Assembly: GCF_012911015.1 (NCBI RefSeq)
Contig: NZ_WVVV01000008.1
Coordinates: forward strand, 61,134 to 115,353
Direction of reading: 5' to 3'
DNA: 54,220 nt
DNA from: Chelativorans sp. ZYF759
Lineage (GTDB): Bacteria; Pseudomonadota; Alphaproteobacteria; Rhizobiales; Rhizobiaceae
The notes beneath the pieces were generated by a model. The model saw only the letters and a program-made list of their open reading frames with translations. It had not been told where the DNA came from and did not search any database. Position 1 is the stretch's first letter; each line of letters starts with the position of its first letter. This document shows positions 27,247 through 36,758 of this stretch, one piece after another. The position numbers and the translations under genes are program-made.

Positions 27247-28290
27247 TTGAGCGCCGCCACGAAAGTGAGCACTACGTCCTCCGGGGCTTCCGACATGGCG
27301 CACATTGTGCTGACATTCGACGATAACAAGCTGGCCAGCGCGCTCTACGGCCAGTTCGACGAGAACCTCGCTCGCATCGAGCAGAAACTCGGCGTCGACA
27401 TCCGCTCCAAGGGCAACCAGATCACGGTCAAGGGAAGTCCGTCGCTGGCCGAGCAGGCGCGCCGGACGCTGGATCATCTGTACACGCTCCTGCAGAAGGG
27501 CGGCGAGCTGTCGCCGTCCGAAGTGGACGGGGCGGTCAGGATGGCAGTGGCCGCCGACGATCAGCCGAGCCTGCCGACGCTCGAAGGCAAATCGCGGCTG
27601 GCGGTGGCCCAGATCTCGACGCGCAAGCGCACGATCCACGCCCGTTCGCTCAACCAGGATGCCTATATGCGGGCGCTCGAGCGCTCGGAACTGGTTTTCG
27701 GCGTCGGGCCGGCCGGAACGGGCAAGACCTTCCTGGCCGTTGCCCACGCAGCCATGCTGCTCGAACGCGGCATGGTGGAGCGCATCGTTCTGTCGCGGCC
27801 GGCAGTGGAGGCTGGCGAACGGCTGGGCTTCCTGCCTGGCGACATGCGGGAGAAGGTCGACCCCTATCTGCGCCCCCTCTATGACGCGCTCTACGACATG
27901 ATGCCGGGCGACAAGGTCGAGCGCGCCATCACCGCCGGCGTGATCGAGATCGCGCCGCTGGCCTTCATGCGCGGGCGTACGCTGGCGAATGCCGCCATCA
28001 TCCTCGACGAAGCGCAGAACACCACACCGATGCAGATGAAGATGTTCCTGACCCGCCTGGGCGAGAACGCGCGCATGATCGTGACCGGTGACCCGACCCA
28101 GATCGACCTGCCGCCCAACACGACATCCGGTCTCGTCGAGGCGCTTCGCGTGCTCGACGGCGTGAACGGCGTCGTCAAGGTCCGCTTCAATGAGGGCGAT
28201 GTCGTGCGCCATCCGCTGGTGGCCGAGATCGTCCGGGCCTACGACCGCGCCGGCGGTACGCCGAGCGGCAGGCCGGGTCCCGCGCTTTGA
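27247..28290 (+). CDS. PhoH-like ATPase
   Basis: The 347-residue protein has an N-terminal KH-like part (about 20-85), then the PhoH domain with Walker A GPAGTGKT (154-161) and Walker B AAIILDEAQN, ending in a helicase-like GDPTQIDLP. It is thought to work with YbeY in ribosome or RNA maturation; the two genes are adjacent here. The start is TTG 27247, fixed by AGGAG seven bases upstream (27236-27240); ATG 27295 is a shorter alternative. Confidence 0.92.
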   Translation: MSAATKVSTTSSGASDMAHIVLTFDDNKLASALYGQFDENLARIEQKLGVDIRSKGNQITVKGSPSLAEQARRTLDHLYTLLQKGGELSPSEVDGAVRMAVAADDQPSLPTLEGKSRLAVAQISTRKRTIHARSLNQDAYMRALERSELVFGVGPAGTGKTFLAVAHAAMLLERGMVERIVLSRPAVEAGERLGFLPGDMREKVDPYLRPLYDALYDMMPGDKVERAITAGVIEIAPLAFMRGRTLANAAIILDEAQNTTPMQMKMFLTRLGENARMIVTGDPTQIDLPPNTTSGLVEALRVLDGVNGVVKVRFNEGDVVRHPLVAEIVRAYDRAGGTPSGRPGPAL

Positions 28291-28306
28291 GCCTGTCGGA
28301 AACGGA

Positions 28307-28786
28307 ATGAGACCACCTTTTCTGGTCGACCTGACGGTCGAGGCGGGCGAATGGCCGCCTGAGGAAGAACTCGCGGCGATCGTTGCACGCGCGGCCGAGG
28401 CCACCGTGGCCGAAACGGGCGTGCTTCCGCCCGATGGATGCGAACTCGGCATCATTTTCACCGATGACAACGAGATCGCGGTTCTGAACGCCGAATGGCG
28501 CGGCAAGGAGAAGCCGACCAACGTCCTGTCCTTTCCCTCCGGCATGCCCAGCCCTGTCGGGCAGCTGCCGCTGCTTCTGGGCGACATCGTACTCGCCTTC
28601 AAAACCATAACCGCCGAGGCGGCACTGGACGGAAAGAGTTTCGAACACCATCTGACACATCTGATAGTGCATGGTATCCTGCATCTTCTGGGCCACGACC
28701 ACGAGCACGAGGACGAGGCGGAAGACATGGAAGCGCTGGAACGCCGCGTTCTGGCGCGACTTGCCATTTCGGACCCCTACGACTAA
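28307..28786 (+). CDS. ybeY: Endoribonuclease / rRNA maturation factor YbeY
   Basis: YbeY is a zinc-dependent single-strand RNase needed for 16S rRNA 3'-end processing and ribosome quality control. The 159-residue protein contains KPTNVLSFPSG and the zinc motif HGILHLLGHDHE (HxxxHxxGxDH). ATG 28307 is preceded by CGGA. It lies between phoH and corC, the standard order. Confidence 0.95.
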   Translation: MRPPFLVDLTVEAGEWPPEEELAAIVARAAEATVAETGVLPPDGCELGIIFTDDNEIAVLNAEWRGKEKPTNVLSFPSGMPSPVGQLPLLLGDIVLAFKTITAEAALDGKSFEHHLTHLIVHGILHLLGHDHEHEDEAEDMEALERRVLARLAISDPYD

Positions 28787-28813
28787 TTGAAGGCTTCAAA
28801 CGACCGGAAGACG

Positions 28814-29875
28814 ATGACCAAGAACCCTGAGCCTGCTGTCGCCCTGGAAACCGGCGGCGAAAAGGCGGCGGATCAGTCCGAAGACGCCCAAAGTACCGGC
28901 GCCGGGCAATCCGGCACACCTCCAACGCTCTTCAAGCGCCTGCTTTCCTTTTTCGGCGTTCGCAACGGCTCGTCCATCCGCGACGACCTCGAAGACGCAC
29001 TGGCCGAGCACGGCGAGAACGCGACCTCGTTTTCCCCCGGCGAACGCGCCATGCTCAACAACATCCTCAGGCTGCGCGAGGTGCGCGTCGAGGATGTGAT
29101 GGTGCCGCGCGCGGAAATCGAGGCGATCGACGTCCACACGAGCCTGGCCGAACTGCTCGTCCTGTTCGAGAAGTCGGGCCATTCGCGCATGCCGGTCTAT
29201 GACGAGTCGCTCGACGATCCGCGGGGCATGGTCCATATCCGCGACGTCGTCGCCCACATCACCCGGGGAGCCAGCAAGAAGCGCGGCCGCAACGGCGCGA
29301 AAGGCCCGGTTCCCGTGACGGGGCCGACCCTGGATCTGGCCAAGGTCGATCTGGTCAAGAGCATCAAGGACGTCAGCCTCGTGCGTCCCGTGCTCTTCGT
29401 CCCCCCCTCCATGCTGGCATCCGATCTGATGACCCGCATGCAGGCGAGCCGAATCCAGATGGCGCTCGTCATCGACGAATATGGCGGCACCGACGGTCTC
29501 GTATCGCTCGAGGACATCATCGAGATGGTCGTGGGCGACATCGAGGACGAGCACGATGACGAGGAGCCCATGATCACGCAGTCGGGCGAGGGCGTCTTCG
29601 TCGTCGACGCGCGCGCCGAGATCGACGAGGTGGCGCGCATGGTGGGCGAAGGCTTCACGCCCGGCGAACATGGCGAATATGTCGATTCGATCGGCGGCCT
29701 GATCTTCACCGCGCTGGGCAGGGTTCCGGCCCGCGGCGAGGTGGTGCAGGCGATACCTGGCTTCGAATTCCACGTGCTCGATGCCGATCCGCGGCGTGTG
29801 AAGCGGGTGCGCATCGTCCAGACCAAGCTGGGCGAGCGCCGACGGCGCGTCCAGCGGACCGCCGACGCCGCCTGA
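28814..29875 (+). CDS. CorC/TlyC-type CBS-domain protein (hemolysin-family)
   Basis: The 353-residue cytoplasmic protein has a pair of CBS domains (REVRVEDVMVPRAEIEAID to about residue 130, and RPVLFVPPSMLASDLMTRM onward) and a C-terminal CorC_HlyC transporter-associated domain. There are no membrane helices, unlike the longer relatives. Such proteins influence Mg and Co efflux. ATG 28814 was chosen; TTG 28787, directly after the ybeY stop, is possible. A charged insert (ASKKRGRNGAKGP) separates the CBS domains. Confidence 0.9.
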   Translation: MTKNPEPAVALETGGEKAADQSEDAQSTGAGQSGTPPTLFKRLLSFFGVRNGSSIRDDLEDALAEHGENATSFSPGERAMLNNILRLREVRVEDVMVPRAEIEAIDVHTSLAELLVLFEKSGHSRMPVYDESLDDPRGMVHIRDVVAHITRGASKKRGRNGAKGPVPVTGPTLDLAKVDLVKSIKDVSLVRPVLFVPPSMLASDLMTRMQASRIQMALVIDEYGGTDGLVSLEDIIEMVVGDIEDEHDDEEPMITQSGEGVFVVDARAEIDEVARMVGEGFTPGEHGEYVDSIGGLIFTALGRVPARGEVVQAIPGFEFHVLDADPRRVKRVRIVQTKLGERRRRVQRTADAA

Positions 29876-29949
29876 TCCTCGCATTGGGAGCGGGCGGCAG
29901 GTTTCGCCCCGCCGCGCGATGATCTAGATTTCCGCCAATTCGATTCGGA

Positions 29950-31551
29950 GTGTCTGATCAGCCGATGGAGCGCCTTGCCGACCGGGTAATACTCTTGTGG
30001 GGTTGGCGGCAGGCTCTCGTGGCGCTGCTGGCCGGCGCCGTCCTGGCGCTGGGGCAGGCTCCGTTCGACTTCTTCGCCGTCGGCTTCATTTCATTCACGC
30101 TGATCGTCTGGCTGCTCGACGGTGTCGGGACCGCGCCGGGAAAGGGCTGGATGCGGGCCGCTTTTCCTGCGTTCGCCGTCGGGTGGTGGTTCGGCTTCGG
30201 CTATTTCCTCGCGGGGCTTTTCTGGGTCGGGAACGCTCTTCTTGTCGAGGCGGAGGATTTTGCCTGGGCGCTACCGCTTGCCGTGATCGTGCTGCCGGCC
30301 GGCCTGGCGATATTCTACGGGCTGGCGACGCTGGCCGCGCGGCTGGTGTGGAGCGACGGTCTTGGCCGGATTGCCGCGCTGGCACTGGCCTTCGGGGCGG
30401 CCGAATGGGTGAGGGCCACCGTCCTGTCCGGCTTTCCGTGGAATGCGATCGGCTATGTCGCCATGCCGATCCCTCTCCTGATGCAGTCCGTGACCCTGAC
30501 CGGCCTGTTCGGCATGAGCGCGCTCTCCGTCCTCGTCTTCGCCATGCCGGGCCTTCTCGCCAATCGCCGCCATCTGACGGCGGGGATTGCGATCGCGCTG
30601 CTGCTGGTCGCGGCCCATATCGGCTTCGGTGCGTGGCGGCTGACGCAGGATGTCGCTCCCAGCGGCGAGACCCTCTCGGTGCGTATCATCCAGCCATCGA
30701 TCAACCAGGGTGAGAAATGGGACGGGGCGGCCCGCGACCGCATCTTCTCCGCGCTGATCGAGCTGTCCGCGCTCCCGCCGGCCGAGGGGGCAGCCGCGCC
30801 GCAACTGATTATCTGGCCGGAAACATCCTTCCCCTTCCTGCTGACCGACCGTCCCGATGCGCTGGTGGCGCTTTCGGAACTCCTGCAGGAGGGGCAGCTG
30901 CTGGCGGCTGGAGCGGTGCGCGTGGAAGGCGCCGCCTCCGAGGGTGGGGTCCGCTATTACAACTCGATCCTGATGATCAACGACCAGGGCGAGATCGTCG
31001 ATGGCTACGACAAGGTCCATCTCGTGCCTTTCGGCGAGTATCTTCCCCTGCAGGACTGGTTGAGCCGTTTCGGCCTGCGGCAGCTCGTGCAGGCCTTCCC
31101 CGGATTCACGCCGGGCACGCACAGACGCCCGCTGGATGGCGGCCAGGGCGCGCGTCTCCTGCCTTTCATCTGCTACGAGATCATCTTCCCCGGCGAGAAC
31201 GGCTCGGATGTGGAGACGAATCTGCTCATCAACGTTACCAACGACGCCTGGTTCGGCGACACGCCCGGGCCATACCAGCATTTCCGCCAGGCGCAGATCC
31301 GCGCCGTCATGCTGGGACTGCCGATGGTGCGTGCCGCCAATAACGGCATTTCGGGCGTGGTCGATGCCCGGGGACGGATCGTGGACGCGTTCCGCATGGA
31401 TGCGGTGGGCGCGCTCGATGCGCAGATCCAGCTGGCAGATCCCTCGGCGCGGGCATGGACCGCGGTCCGCTGGGGCCAGCCGATGATCTTTTTCGCGCTG
31501 GGCCTCCTTATTGTAGCAACAGGCTCAATCCCGCGGCGCAGAGCGAATTGA
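29950..31551 (+). CDS. lnt: Apolipoprotein N-acyltransferase
   Basis: Lnt adds the third acyl chain to the N-terminal cysteine of lipoproteins in the inner membrane. The first 240 residues are about seven membrane helices; the rest is a periplasmic nitrilase-like domain with the triad Glu291 (WPETSF), Lys355 ([10 protein letters not shown]) and Cys408 (ICYEIIF). A last helix ([13 protein letters not shown]) closes the 533-residue protein. GTG 29950 has CGGAG directly against it, so ATG 29965 may be the real start. Confidence 0.96.
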   Translation: MSDQPMERLADRVILLWGWRQALVALLAGAVLALGQAPFDFFAVGFISFTLIVWLLDGVGTAPGKGWMRAAFPAFAVGWWFGFGYFLAGLFWVGNALLVEAEDFAWALPLAVIVLPAGLAIFYGLATLAARLVWSDGLGRIAALALAFGAAEWVRATVLSGFPWNAIGYVAMPIPLLMQSVTLTGLFGMSALSVLVFAMPGLLANRRHLTAGIAIALLLVAAHIGFGAWRLTQDVAPSGETLSVRIIQPSINQGEKWDGAARDRIFSALIELSALPPAEGAAAPQLIIWPETSFPFLLTDRPDALVALSELLQEGQLLAAGAVRVEGAASEGGVRYYNSILMINDQGEIVDGYDKVHLVPFGEYLPLQDWLSRFGLRQLVQAFPGFTPGTHRRPLDGGQGARLLPFICYEIIFPGENGSDVETNLLINVTNDAWFGDTPGPYQHFRQAQIRAVMLGLPMVRAANNGISGVVDARGRIVDAFRMDAVGALDAQIQLADPSARAWTAVRWGQPMIFFALGLLIVATGSIPRRRAN

Positions 31552-31682
31552 CAGTTGATATATTACGCCATCATATGAGATTCGGAGAAAGACCCGGAGT
31601 TCGCCGGCTGCATGAAAAGTGACCTTGTCGCTCGCCATTGTCAGCAGCGGCGGCGGTGACCGGGTAGGAGGATTGGCGCGGA

Positions 31683-32099
31683 ATGGCTGATACCAAGAAA
31701 AAACCCAATCCTATCGACACACATGTCGGCAGCCGCATCAGATTAAGACGCAACATGCTTGGAATGAGTCAGGAGAAATTGGGCGAGAGCCTTGGGATCA
31801 CCTTCCAGCAGATACAGAAATACGAGAAGGGTACCAATCGTGTCGGCGCCAGCCGGCTGCAGGCGATCTCCTCTATTCTGGGCGTCCCGGTATCCTTCTT
31901 TTTCGAGGACGCCCCCGGCGAACTCGCAACCGGCGGTTTCGCCGAAAGCCAGAGCACGGATTTCGTCGTCGATTTTCTCGGCAGCTCGGAGGGCCTGCAG
32001 CTCAATCGCGCATTCGTGAAGATTCGCGACGCCAAGGTCAGGCGCAAGATCGTGGAACTGGTCAAGACGCTGTCGGCCCAGGAAGACGAGCAGGGCTAG
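31683..32099 (+). CDS. XRE-family helix-turn-helix regulator
   Basis: The 138-residue protein has an N-terminal HTH_3 domain (residues about 15-70: VGSRIRLRRNMLGMSQEKLGE, then GITFQQIQKYEKGTNRVGASRL). A C-terminal acidic tail of unknown role follows. The same gene sits between lnt and metK in many Hyphomicrobiales, so it is a conserved regulator of unknown target. AGGAGG (31666-31671) precedes ATG. TTGACA (31548-31553), overlapping the lnt stop, could be its -35 box, but no good -10 follows. Confidence 0.9.
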   Translation: MADTKKKPNPIDTHVGSRIRLRRNMLGMSQEKLGESLGITFQQIQKYEKGTNRVGASRLQAISSILGVPVSFFFEDAPGELATGGFAESQSTDFVVDFLGSSEGLQLNRAFVKIRDAKVRRKIVELVKTLSAQEDEQG

Positions 32100-32203
32100 G
32101 GACGTCCCGCCACCCTCGCAATCCACTGAAAACCCTCCGTTTCTCATCGATGGATATGCACGTCATTGAGCCTGGCCGAACCCCGGCATTCGGATGCGCG
32201 ACC

Positions 32204-32232
32204 TTGACGGGTTCGCGATTGCTTGTCTAACA
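32204..32232 (+). promoter_or_regulatory. Putative metK promoter
   Basis: TTGACG (32204-32209), a 17-base spacer and CTAACA (32227-32232) form a sigma-70-like promoter. The predicted start is near 32239, exactly at the base of the leader hairpin. The call rests on motif and spacing only. Confidence 0.5.
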
Positions 32233-32238
32233 GTTCGT

Positions 32239-32282
32239 GCCCCTGCCCAACGGCAGTGGGCTTTTTAACTTTCGAGAGGGGG
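32239..32282 (+). promoter_or_regulatory. metK leader: 5' hairpin with U-tract and competing pairing to the ribosome binding site
   Basis: GCCCCTGCC (32239-32247), loop CAAC and GGCAGTGGGC (32252-32261, one bulged T) form a strong hairpin followed by TTTTT (32262-32266). The hairpin's CCCCT (32240-32244) is also exactly complementary to AGGGG (32277-32281), the metK Shine-Dalgarno. The two pairings exclude each other, so this could be a switch controlling SAM synthetase. No match to SAM-II or SAM/SAH riboswitch consensus was seen. Confidence 0.45.
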
Positions 32283-32291
32283 ACACCCGCT

Positions 32292-33605
32292 TTGCGTCAG
32301 AACTATCTATTCACATCCGAATCCGTTTCCGAGGGCCATCCAGACAAGGTCTGCGACCGAATTTCGGACGAGATCGTCGATCTGTGCTACCGCGAGATGA
32401 AGAAGGTCACGCCGGAAGATGCCGACCGCTATGCGGAGGTGTCGGCCACCGACGCTTCGAAGATCCGCGTCGCCTGCGAGACGCTCACCACCACCAACCG
32501 CGTGGTCATCGCGGGCGAGGTACGCGTGCCGCACACGCTTTTGAAGAAGGACAAGGACGGCAACGTCCTGACCGACAAGCGCGGCGAGCCGATGCTCAAC
32601 CCGTCAAAATTCCGTTCCGCGGCGCGCAAGGCGATCCGCGCCATCGGCTACGAGCAGGACGGCTTCCACTGGAAGACGGCCCGCATCGACGTGCTTCTGC
32701 ACGGGCAGTCCGCGCATATCGCGCAGGGCGTGGACAAGGCCTCCGACGCCGGCGAGAAGCAGGCCGAGGGCGCGGGCGATCAGGGCATCATGTTCGGTTA
32801 TGCCTGCCGCGAGACCCCGGAACTCATGCCGGCCCCGATCTACTACAGCCACAAGATCCTCGAGCTCCTGGCCACCGCGCGCCATGCCGGCGAGGGGGAT
32901 GCAGGCGGGCTCGGTCCCGATGCCAAGAGCCAGGTAACCGTGCGCTACGAGGGCGGCAAGCCCAAGGAAGCGACCCAGATCGTGCTCTCGACCCAGCATC
33001 TCGACGAGAACTGGGACAGCAAGAAGGTGCGTTCGGTGGTGGAGCCCTATATCCGCCAGGCGATGGACGAGGGCGGCCTGGCAATCGCGTCCGATTGCAA
33101 CTGGTACGTCAACCCGACCGGCAAGTTCGTCATCGGTGGTCCCGACGGCGATGCCGGCCTGACCGGTCGCAAGATCATCGTCGACACCTATGGCGGCGCC
33201 GCGCCGCATGGCGGCGGCGCGTTTTCCGGCAAGGACACGACCAAGGTCGACCGTTCGGCCGCCTATGCCGCGCGCTACCTCGCCAAGAACGTGGTGGCCG
33301 CGGGCCTTGCCGAGAACTGCACCATCCAGCTCTCCTATGCGATCGGTGTCGCCCAGCCGCTGTCGGTCTATGTGGACCTTCACGGTACCGGCCACGGCGT
33401 GACGGAAGAAGATGTCGAGAAGGCGATCCGCGAGGTCATGGACCTTTCGCCCTCCGGCATCCGCAACCATCTGGCGCTCAACAAGCCGATCTATGCCCGT
33501 ACGGCCGCCTATGGCCATTTCGGGCGCAAGGCCGGGCGCGACGGTGCCTTCTCCTGGGAGAAGACCGATCTCGCCAAGGAACTCAAGAAGGCGATCAAGG
33601 GCTGA
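32292..33605 (+). CDS. metK: S-adenosylmethionine synthetase
   Basis: MetK makes SAM from methionine and ATP. The 437-residue protein has [23 protein letters not shown] at the start, [19 protein letters not shown], and [23 protein letters not shown]. It is longer than the E. coli enzyme (384), as is usual for alphaproteobacteria, because of an insert near residues 90-120. The start is TTG 32292, set by AGAGGGGG (32275-32282). It shares one base of its stop with trmB. Confidence 0.96.
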   Translation: MRQNYLFTSESVSEGHPDKVCDRISDEIVDLCYREMKKVTPEDADRYAEVSATDASKIRVACETLTTTNRVVIAGEVRVPHTLLKKDKDGNVLTDKRGEPMLNPSKFRSAARKAIRAIGYEQDGFHWKTARIDVLLHGQSAHIAQGVDKASDAGEKQAEGAGDQGIMFGYACRETPELMPAPIYYSHKILELLATARHAGEGDAGGLGPDAKSQVTVRYEGGKPKEATQIVLSTQHLDENWDSKKVRSVVEPYIRQAMDEGGLAIASDCNWYVNPTGKFVIGGPDGDAGLTGRKIIVDTYGGAAPHGGGAFSGKDTTKVDRSAAYAARYLAKNVVAAGLAENCTIQLSYAIGVAQPLSVYVDLHGTGHGVTEEDVEKAIREVMDLSPSGIRNHLALNKPIYARTAAYGHFGRKAGRDGAFSWEKTDLAKELKKAIKG

Positions 33606-34318
33606 TGCACGGCATGGCTGGAGAAGAGCGACGGTCGCGCGCGACGGAAGCCTTCTTCGGCCGCCGGCGCGGCAAGACCTTGAAATCCGCACAGGCCGCG
33701 GCGATGGACGAGATCCTGCCGCGGCTCAAGCTGGATCTGTCGCAGCCGGCGCCGGCCGATCCGAAGACGCTCTTCGCCGTCCCCGTATCCGGGCTGCGAC
33801 TGGAGATCGGTTTCGGCGGCGGCGAGCATCTCCATTCGCAATTGCAGCGCCACCCCTCCACGGGGTTCATCGGCGTTGAGCCTTTTGTCAACGGCATGGC
33901 GAAGCTGATCTCCGCCCTGTCGCAGGAGTGGCACGACAACGTCCGGCTCCACGACGACGATGCGACGGTGCTCCTCGACTGGCTGCCAGCGGCCTGCCTC
34001 GACGGCATCGATCTTCTCTACCCCGATCCGTGGCCCAAGCCCCGTCACTGGAAACGACGTTTCGTCAATCCGGGCAATCTCGACCGCTTTGCGCGCGTGC
34101 TCAAGCCTGGCGGGATCTTCCGTTTTGCCTCCGATATCGACACCTACGTCGACTGGACGCTGCTGCACTGCCGGGCGCATCCCGGCTTCGAATGGCAGGC
34201 GGCCAGTGCCGCGGACTGGCGTACGCCCTATGAAGGGTGGCCCGGCACACGCTATGAAGCCAAGGCGCTTCGCGAGGGCCGCACGCCTGCTTACCTCACC
34301 TTCCTGCGCGCTTCCTGA
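33605..34318 (+). CDS. trmB: tRNA (guanine-N7)-methyltransferase TrmB
   Basis: TrmB makes m7G46 in tRNA using SAM. The 237-residue protein has the SAM loop [14 protein letters not shown] and the catalytic [21 protein letters not shown], diagnostic of the family. ATG 33605 shares one base with the metK stop; ATG 33614 is an alternative. In related genomes rimP and nusA often follow, but here an accessory VOC-GST unit does. Confidence 0.95.
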   Translation: MHGMAGEERRSRATEAFFGRRRGKTLKSAQAAAMDEILPRLKLDLSQPAPADPKTLFAVPVSGLRLEIGFGGGEHLHSQLQRHPSTGFIGVEPFVNGMAKLISALSQEWHDNVRLHDDDATVLLDWLPAACLDGIDLLYPDPWPKPRHWKRRFVNPGNLDRFARVLKPGGIFRFASDIDTYVDWTLLHCRAHPGFEWQAASAADWRTPYEGWPGTRYEAKALREGRTPAYLTFLRAS

Positions 34319-34339
34319 CAGAAAAAAAGTGCTCAAGCT

Positions 34340-34407
34340 GTGAACGCATCGTTCACGCTCGCGCGCTGCAATTGCGCCTTGAGAACGGCTAGGCTCGCCT
34401 AGTTAAC
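34340..34407 (+). promoter_or_regulatory. Promoter and two palindromes upstream of the VOC-GST operon
   Basis: GTGAACG-CAT-CGTTCAC (34340-34356) is a 17-base palindrome of TetR-operator style. TTGAGA (34379-34384), 17 bases, then GTTAAC (34402-34407) form a promoter-like pair. A second palindrome, CTAGGC-TC-GCCTAG (34389-34402), fills the spacer. No regulator gene is adjacent. The 5' leader would be about 145 bases. Confidence 0.45.
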
Positions 34408-34559
34408 CGGGAGCATTGTTTCCCGCGCCGGGGGAGGAGGCACCTTCGCACGCAGGTTCCGCATTGTCGTTGCGGATCCGCGGCACCCTCTTCGACGTCC
34501 GGCCGGCACGAGCCTGCGCTGCGTCCTCGGTCGGGCGCGTGTCACGAGAGGAGAACCGC

Positions 34560-35141
34560 ATGAAGAAGCTGCAGACCCAGGGCGTTCACCACATCACGCT
34601 GGTCGGCGCCGATCGGCAGACATCCATCGATTTCTGGGAAGGGGTGCTGGGCATGCCCTTCGTCTTCGACCAGCCCAATCTCGACCGGGCGGAGGAGAGC
34701 CATCTCTATTTCGACCCTGGCGACGGTCGCCTGATCACGATCTTCACCAACGAGAACCGCAAGCCGGACGCGACCCGCACATCCACCGAACAGGGGGCCG
34801 TCCACCACATCGCGTTCAACGTCTCGCGGGTGACGTTCCTGCAGGCCGTGGAGCGCCTGGATGCGCGCGGCATCAAGCATTCCGGCGTGAAGGACCGGGG
34901 CTTCATGGACTCCATCTACTTCAACGACCCGCTGGGACTGACGATCGAACTGGCGTCCTACCGTTTCGAGCCGCCGGTCGGTCACACCCACACGGACGTG
35001 CTGTTCGAAGCCCACAAAATCCGCGTCGAGCGCGGCGACTACAACATCAAGGAAGAGCATCTCGCCGATGCCATCGAGCTTCTGGTGGAGCGGTCGCAGG
35101 CGACGCTTTCGGCCGACAGGTCGCCGAAGAATCCATACTGA
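34560..35141 (+). CDS. VOC-family dioxygenase/glyoxalase-like protein
   Basis: The 193-residue protein resembles the ring-cleaving dioxygenase side of the VOC superfamily. GVHHITLVGADRQTSIDFW carries the first metal His, GAVHHIAFNV the second, and LTIELASYRF the Glu. A C-terminal extension (about 140-193) goes beyond a single module. A strong GAGAGGAG precedes ATG 34560. It is followed by a GST gene after 20 bases, suggesting glutathione-dependent chemistry on an aromatic or electrophilic compound; the substrate is unknown. Confidence 0.83.
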   Translation: MKKLQTQGVHHITLVGADRQTSIDFWEGVLGMPFVFDQPNLDRAEESHLYFDPGDGRLITIFTNENRKPDATRTSTEQGAVHHIAFNVSRVTFLQAVERLDARGIKHSGVKDRGFMDSIYFNDPLGLTIELASYRFEPPVGHTHTDVLFEAHKIRVERGDYNIKEEHLADAIELLVERSQATLSADRSPKNPY

Positions 35142-35161
35142 AACGAAGGGGAGAAGAGAAA

Positions 35162-35845
35162 ATGTCGATCCAGTTGAAGGTCATCAAGCCGAGCGTGAAC
35201 AACATGTCGGTGCGCGTCTTCGTGCGCGCGGCCGGACTCGATTTCGAGGAGCATGACGTCTACGGCAAGACCCGCGACGCCGACTTCCTAGAGCGCAATC
35301 CGGCTCATCTGACGCCGCAGATCGAGGAGGCCGGGCTGCCCAAAGGCACGCTGTGGGAAAGCTGCGCGATCATGCAGTATCTTTCCAACAAGCACGGCCT
35401 GAGCGATCTCTACCCGACCGATCCGGCACGGCGGGCCATGATCGACAGCGCCATGTTCTACATCATCGGCACGCTTTATCCGCATCTCGCACGCGCCACC
35501 TATCCGTCGCTCGGCTTCCCTCTCTATGCGGGCGAGGTCGGCGCCAGCGAAGCCGATGACGCGGCCAAGCAGGCGGCCGCCAAGGCTGCAGAGGCGGCAT
35601 TGGCCGAACAGCTGGAGGTCTTCCACAAGTTCTACATGGACGGGCAGTCCTTCATCGGCGGCGACAAGCCTTCGATAGCCGATATCCGCCTGGCGGCGAC
35701 GCTGGAGTTCCTGGCGGTCATCGATTACCCGACGCCTGCCTGGGTGAAGGACTTCCTGGCCGCCATGGAAAAGACCCTTGGCAACGCCTATGCCGAGCCG
35801 GCAGGCGACGTCCGCGGCTACATCCAGTATGTGAAGTCACAATAG
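35162..35845 (+). CDS. Glutathione S-transferase family protein
   Basis: The 227-residue protein has an N-terminal thioredoxin-like domain (IKPSVNNMSVRVFVRAAGLDFEE, then PAHLTPQIEE and the glutathione-binding WESCAIMQYLSNKHG). A helical C-terminal domain includes the GST N-cap box SIADIRLAATLEFL. An Ala-rich helix (AAKQAAAKAAEAALAEQ) lies between. It is co-transcribed with the VOC gene and ends in a strong terminator. Confidence 0.92.
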   Translation: MSIQLKVIKPSVNNMSVRVFVRAAGLDFEEHDVYGKTRDADFLERNPAHLTPQIEEAGLPKGTLWESCAIMQYLSNKHGLSDLYPTDPARRAMIDSAMFYIIGTLYPHLARATYPSLGFPLYAGEVGASEADDAAKQAAAKAAEAALAEQLEVFHKFYMDGQSFIGGDKPSIADIRLAATLEFLAVIDYPTPAWVKDFLAAMEKTLGNAYAEPAGDVRGYIQYVKSQ

Positions 35846-35874
35846 TCACCCACGAATACCGGTTTCGGCCTGAC

Positions 35875-35914
35875 GGCCGCGGGGAATAATATTCTCCGCG
35901 GCCGCATTCCTTTT
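35875..35914 (+). terminator. Terminator of the VOC-GST operon
   Basis: A 13-bp stem (GGCCGCGGGGAAT / ATTCTCCGCGGCC, one G-T pair) with loop AAT is followed by ATTCCTTTT. Confidence 0.8.
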
Positions 35915-36035
35915 GGGATGTCTTGCTGCCGGCGTGCGATGCCTGAGAAGGGCTGACCTAAGCCAGAGGCAGGCCATTGCGGACGCGGCGCTCCACCCCG
36001 ATATCTGGGCGACCAGATCAAGAAGGGAGTGCCCC

Positions 36036-36695
36036 ATGAGCATCCGTATCAACGACACTGCACCGGACTTCTCCGCCGAGACCACGCACGGCACCATCAA
36101 TTTTCACGAATGGATCGGCGATGGCTGGGCGGTTCTGTTCAGCCACCCGAAGAATTTCACGCCCGTCTGCACGACGGAACTCGGCGCCATGGCCGGCCTC
36201 GAGGACGAGTTCCGCAAGAGGAACGTGAAGATCATCGGCATTTCCATCGACCCGGTCGCCGATCACGATCGCTGGAAGGCCGACATCGAGACCGCCACCG
36301 GATACCGTGTCGACTACCCGCTGATCGGAGACCGTGACCTCAAGGTCGCCAAGCTCTACGGCATGCTGCCGGCCGAAGCCGGTGACAGCTCGGATGGCAG
36401 GACGCCGGCCGACAACGCCACCGTCCGCTCGGTCTTCGTCATCGGGCCGGACAAGAAGATCAAGCTGGTGCTGTCCTATCCGATGACGACGGGACGCAAT
36501 TTCCAGGAAATCCTGCGCGCGATCGATTCCATCCAGCTGACGGCCAAACACCAGGTGGCAACGCCCGCCGACTGGAAGCAGGGCGAGGACGTCATCATCA
36601 CGGCCGCCGTATCGAACGAGGACGCGACGACGCGCTTCGGCAGCTATGAGACCGTGCTGCCCTATCTGCGCAAGACGAAGCAGCCTGCAGGCTGA
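36036..36695 (+). CDS. 1-Cys peroxiredoxin (Prx6 type)
   Basis: The 219-residue enzyme reduces hydrogen peroxide and organic peroxides in the cytoplasm. The peroxidatic Cys is in NFTPVCTTELGAM (about residue 46), and ISIDPVADHDRW and YPMTTGRNFQEILR are Prx6 hallmarks. AAGAAGGGAG lies seven bases before ATG 36036. It is a single gene, with a hairpin after it. Confidence 0.95.
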   Translation: MSIRINDTAPDFSAETTHGTINFHEWIGDGWAVLFSHPKNFTPVCTTELGAMAGLEDEFRKRNVKIIGISIDPVADHDRWKADIETATGYRVDYPLIGDRDLKVAKLYGMLPAEAGDSSDGRTPADNATVRSVFVIGPDKKIKLVLSYPMTTGRNFQEILRAIDSIQLTAKHQVATPADWKQGEDVIITAAVSNEDATTRFGSYETVLPYLRKTKQPAG

Positions 36696-36714
36696 ACAAT
36701 CGACGCCATCAAGC

Positions 36715-36744
36715 GGGCCGAGCGGACGAAAATCCGCTCGGCCC
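36715..36744. terminator. Hairpin between convergent peroxiredoxin and small gene
   Basis: A perfect 12-bp stem (GGGCCGAGCGGA / TCCGCTCGGCCC) encloses a CGAAAA loop. There is no T-run on either side. Its position between convergent genes suggests a two-way terminator. Confidence 0.6.
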
Positions 36745-36758
36745 GACCTGTACGGTCA

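Noticed and set aside
32100-32291. Known SAM-II or SAM/SAH riboswitch before metK
   Set aside because: Neither consensus (as I remember them) fits the sequence. Only a hairpin and an alternative pairing with the ribosome site are visible, so it is reported as an unclassified structure.
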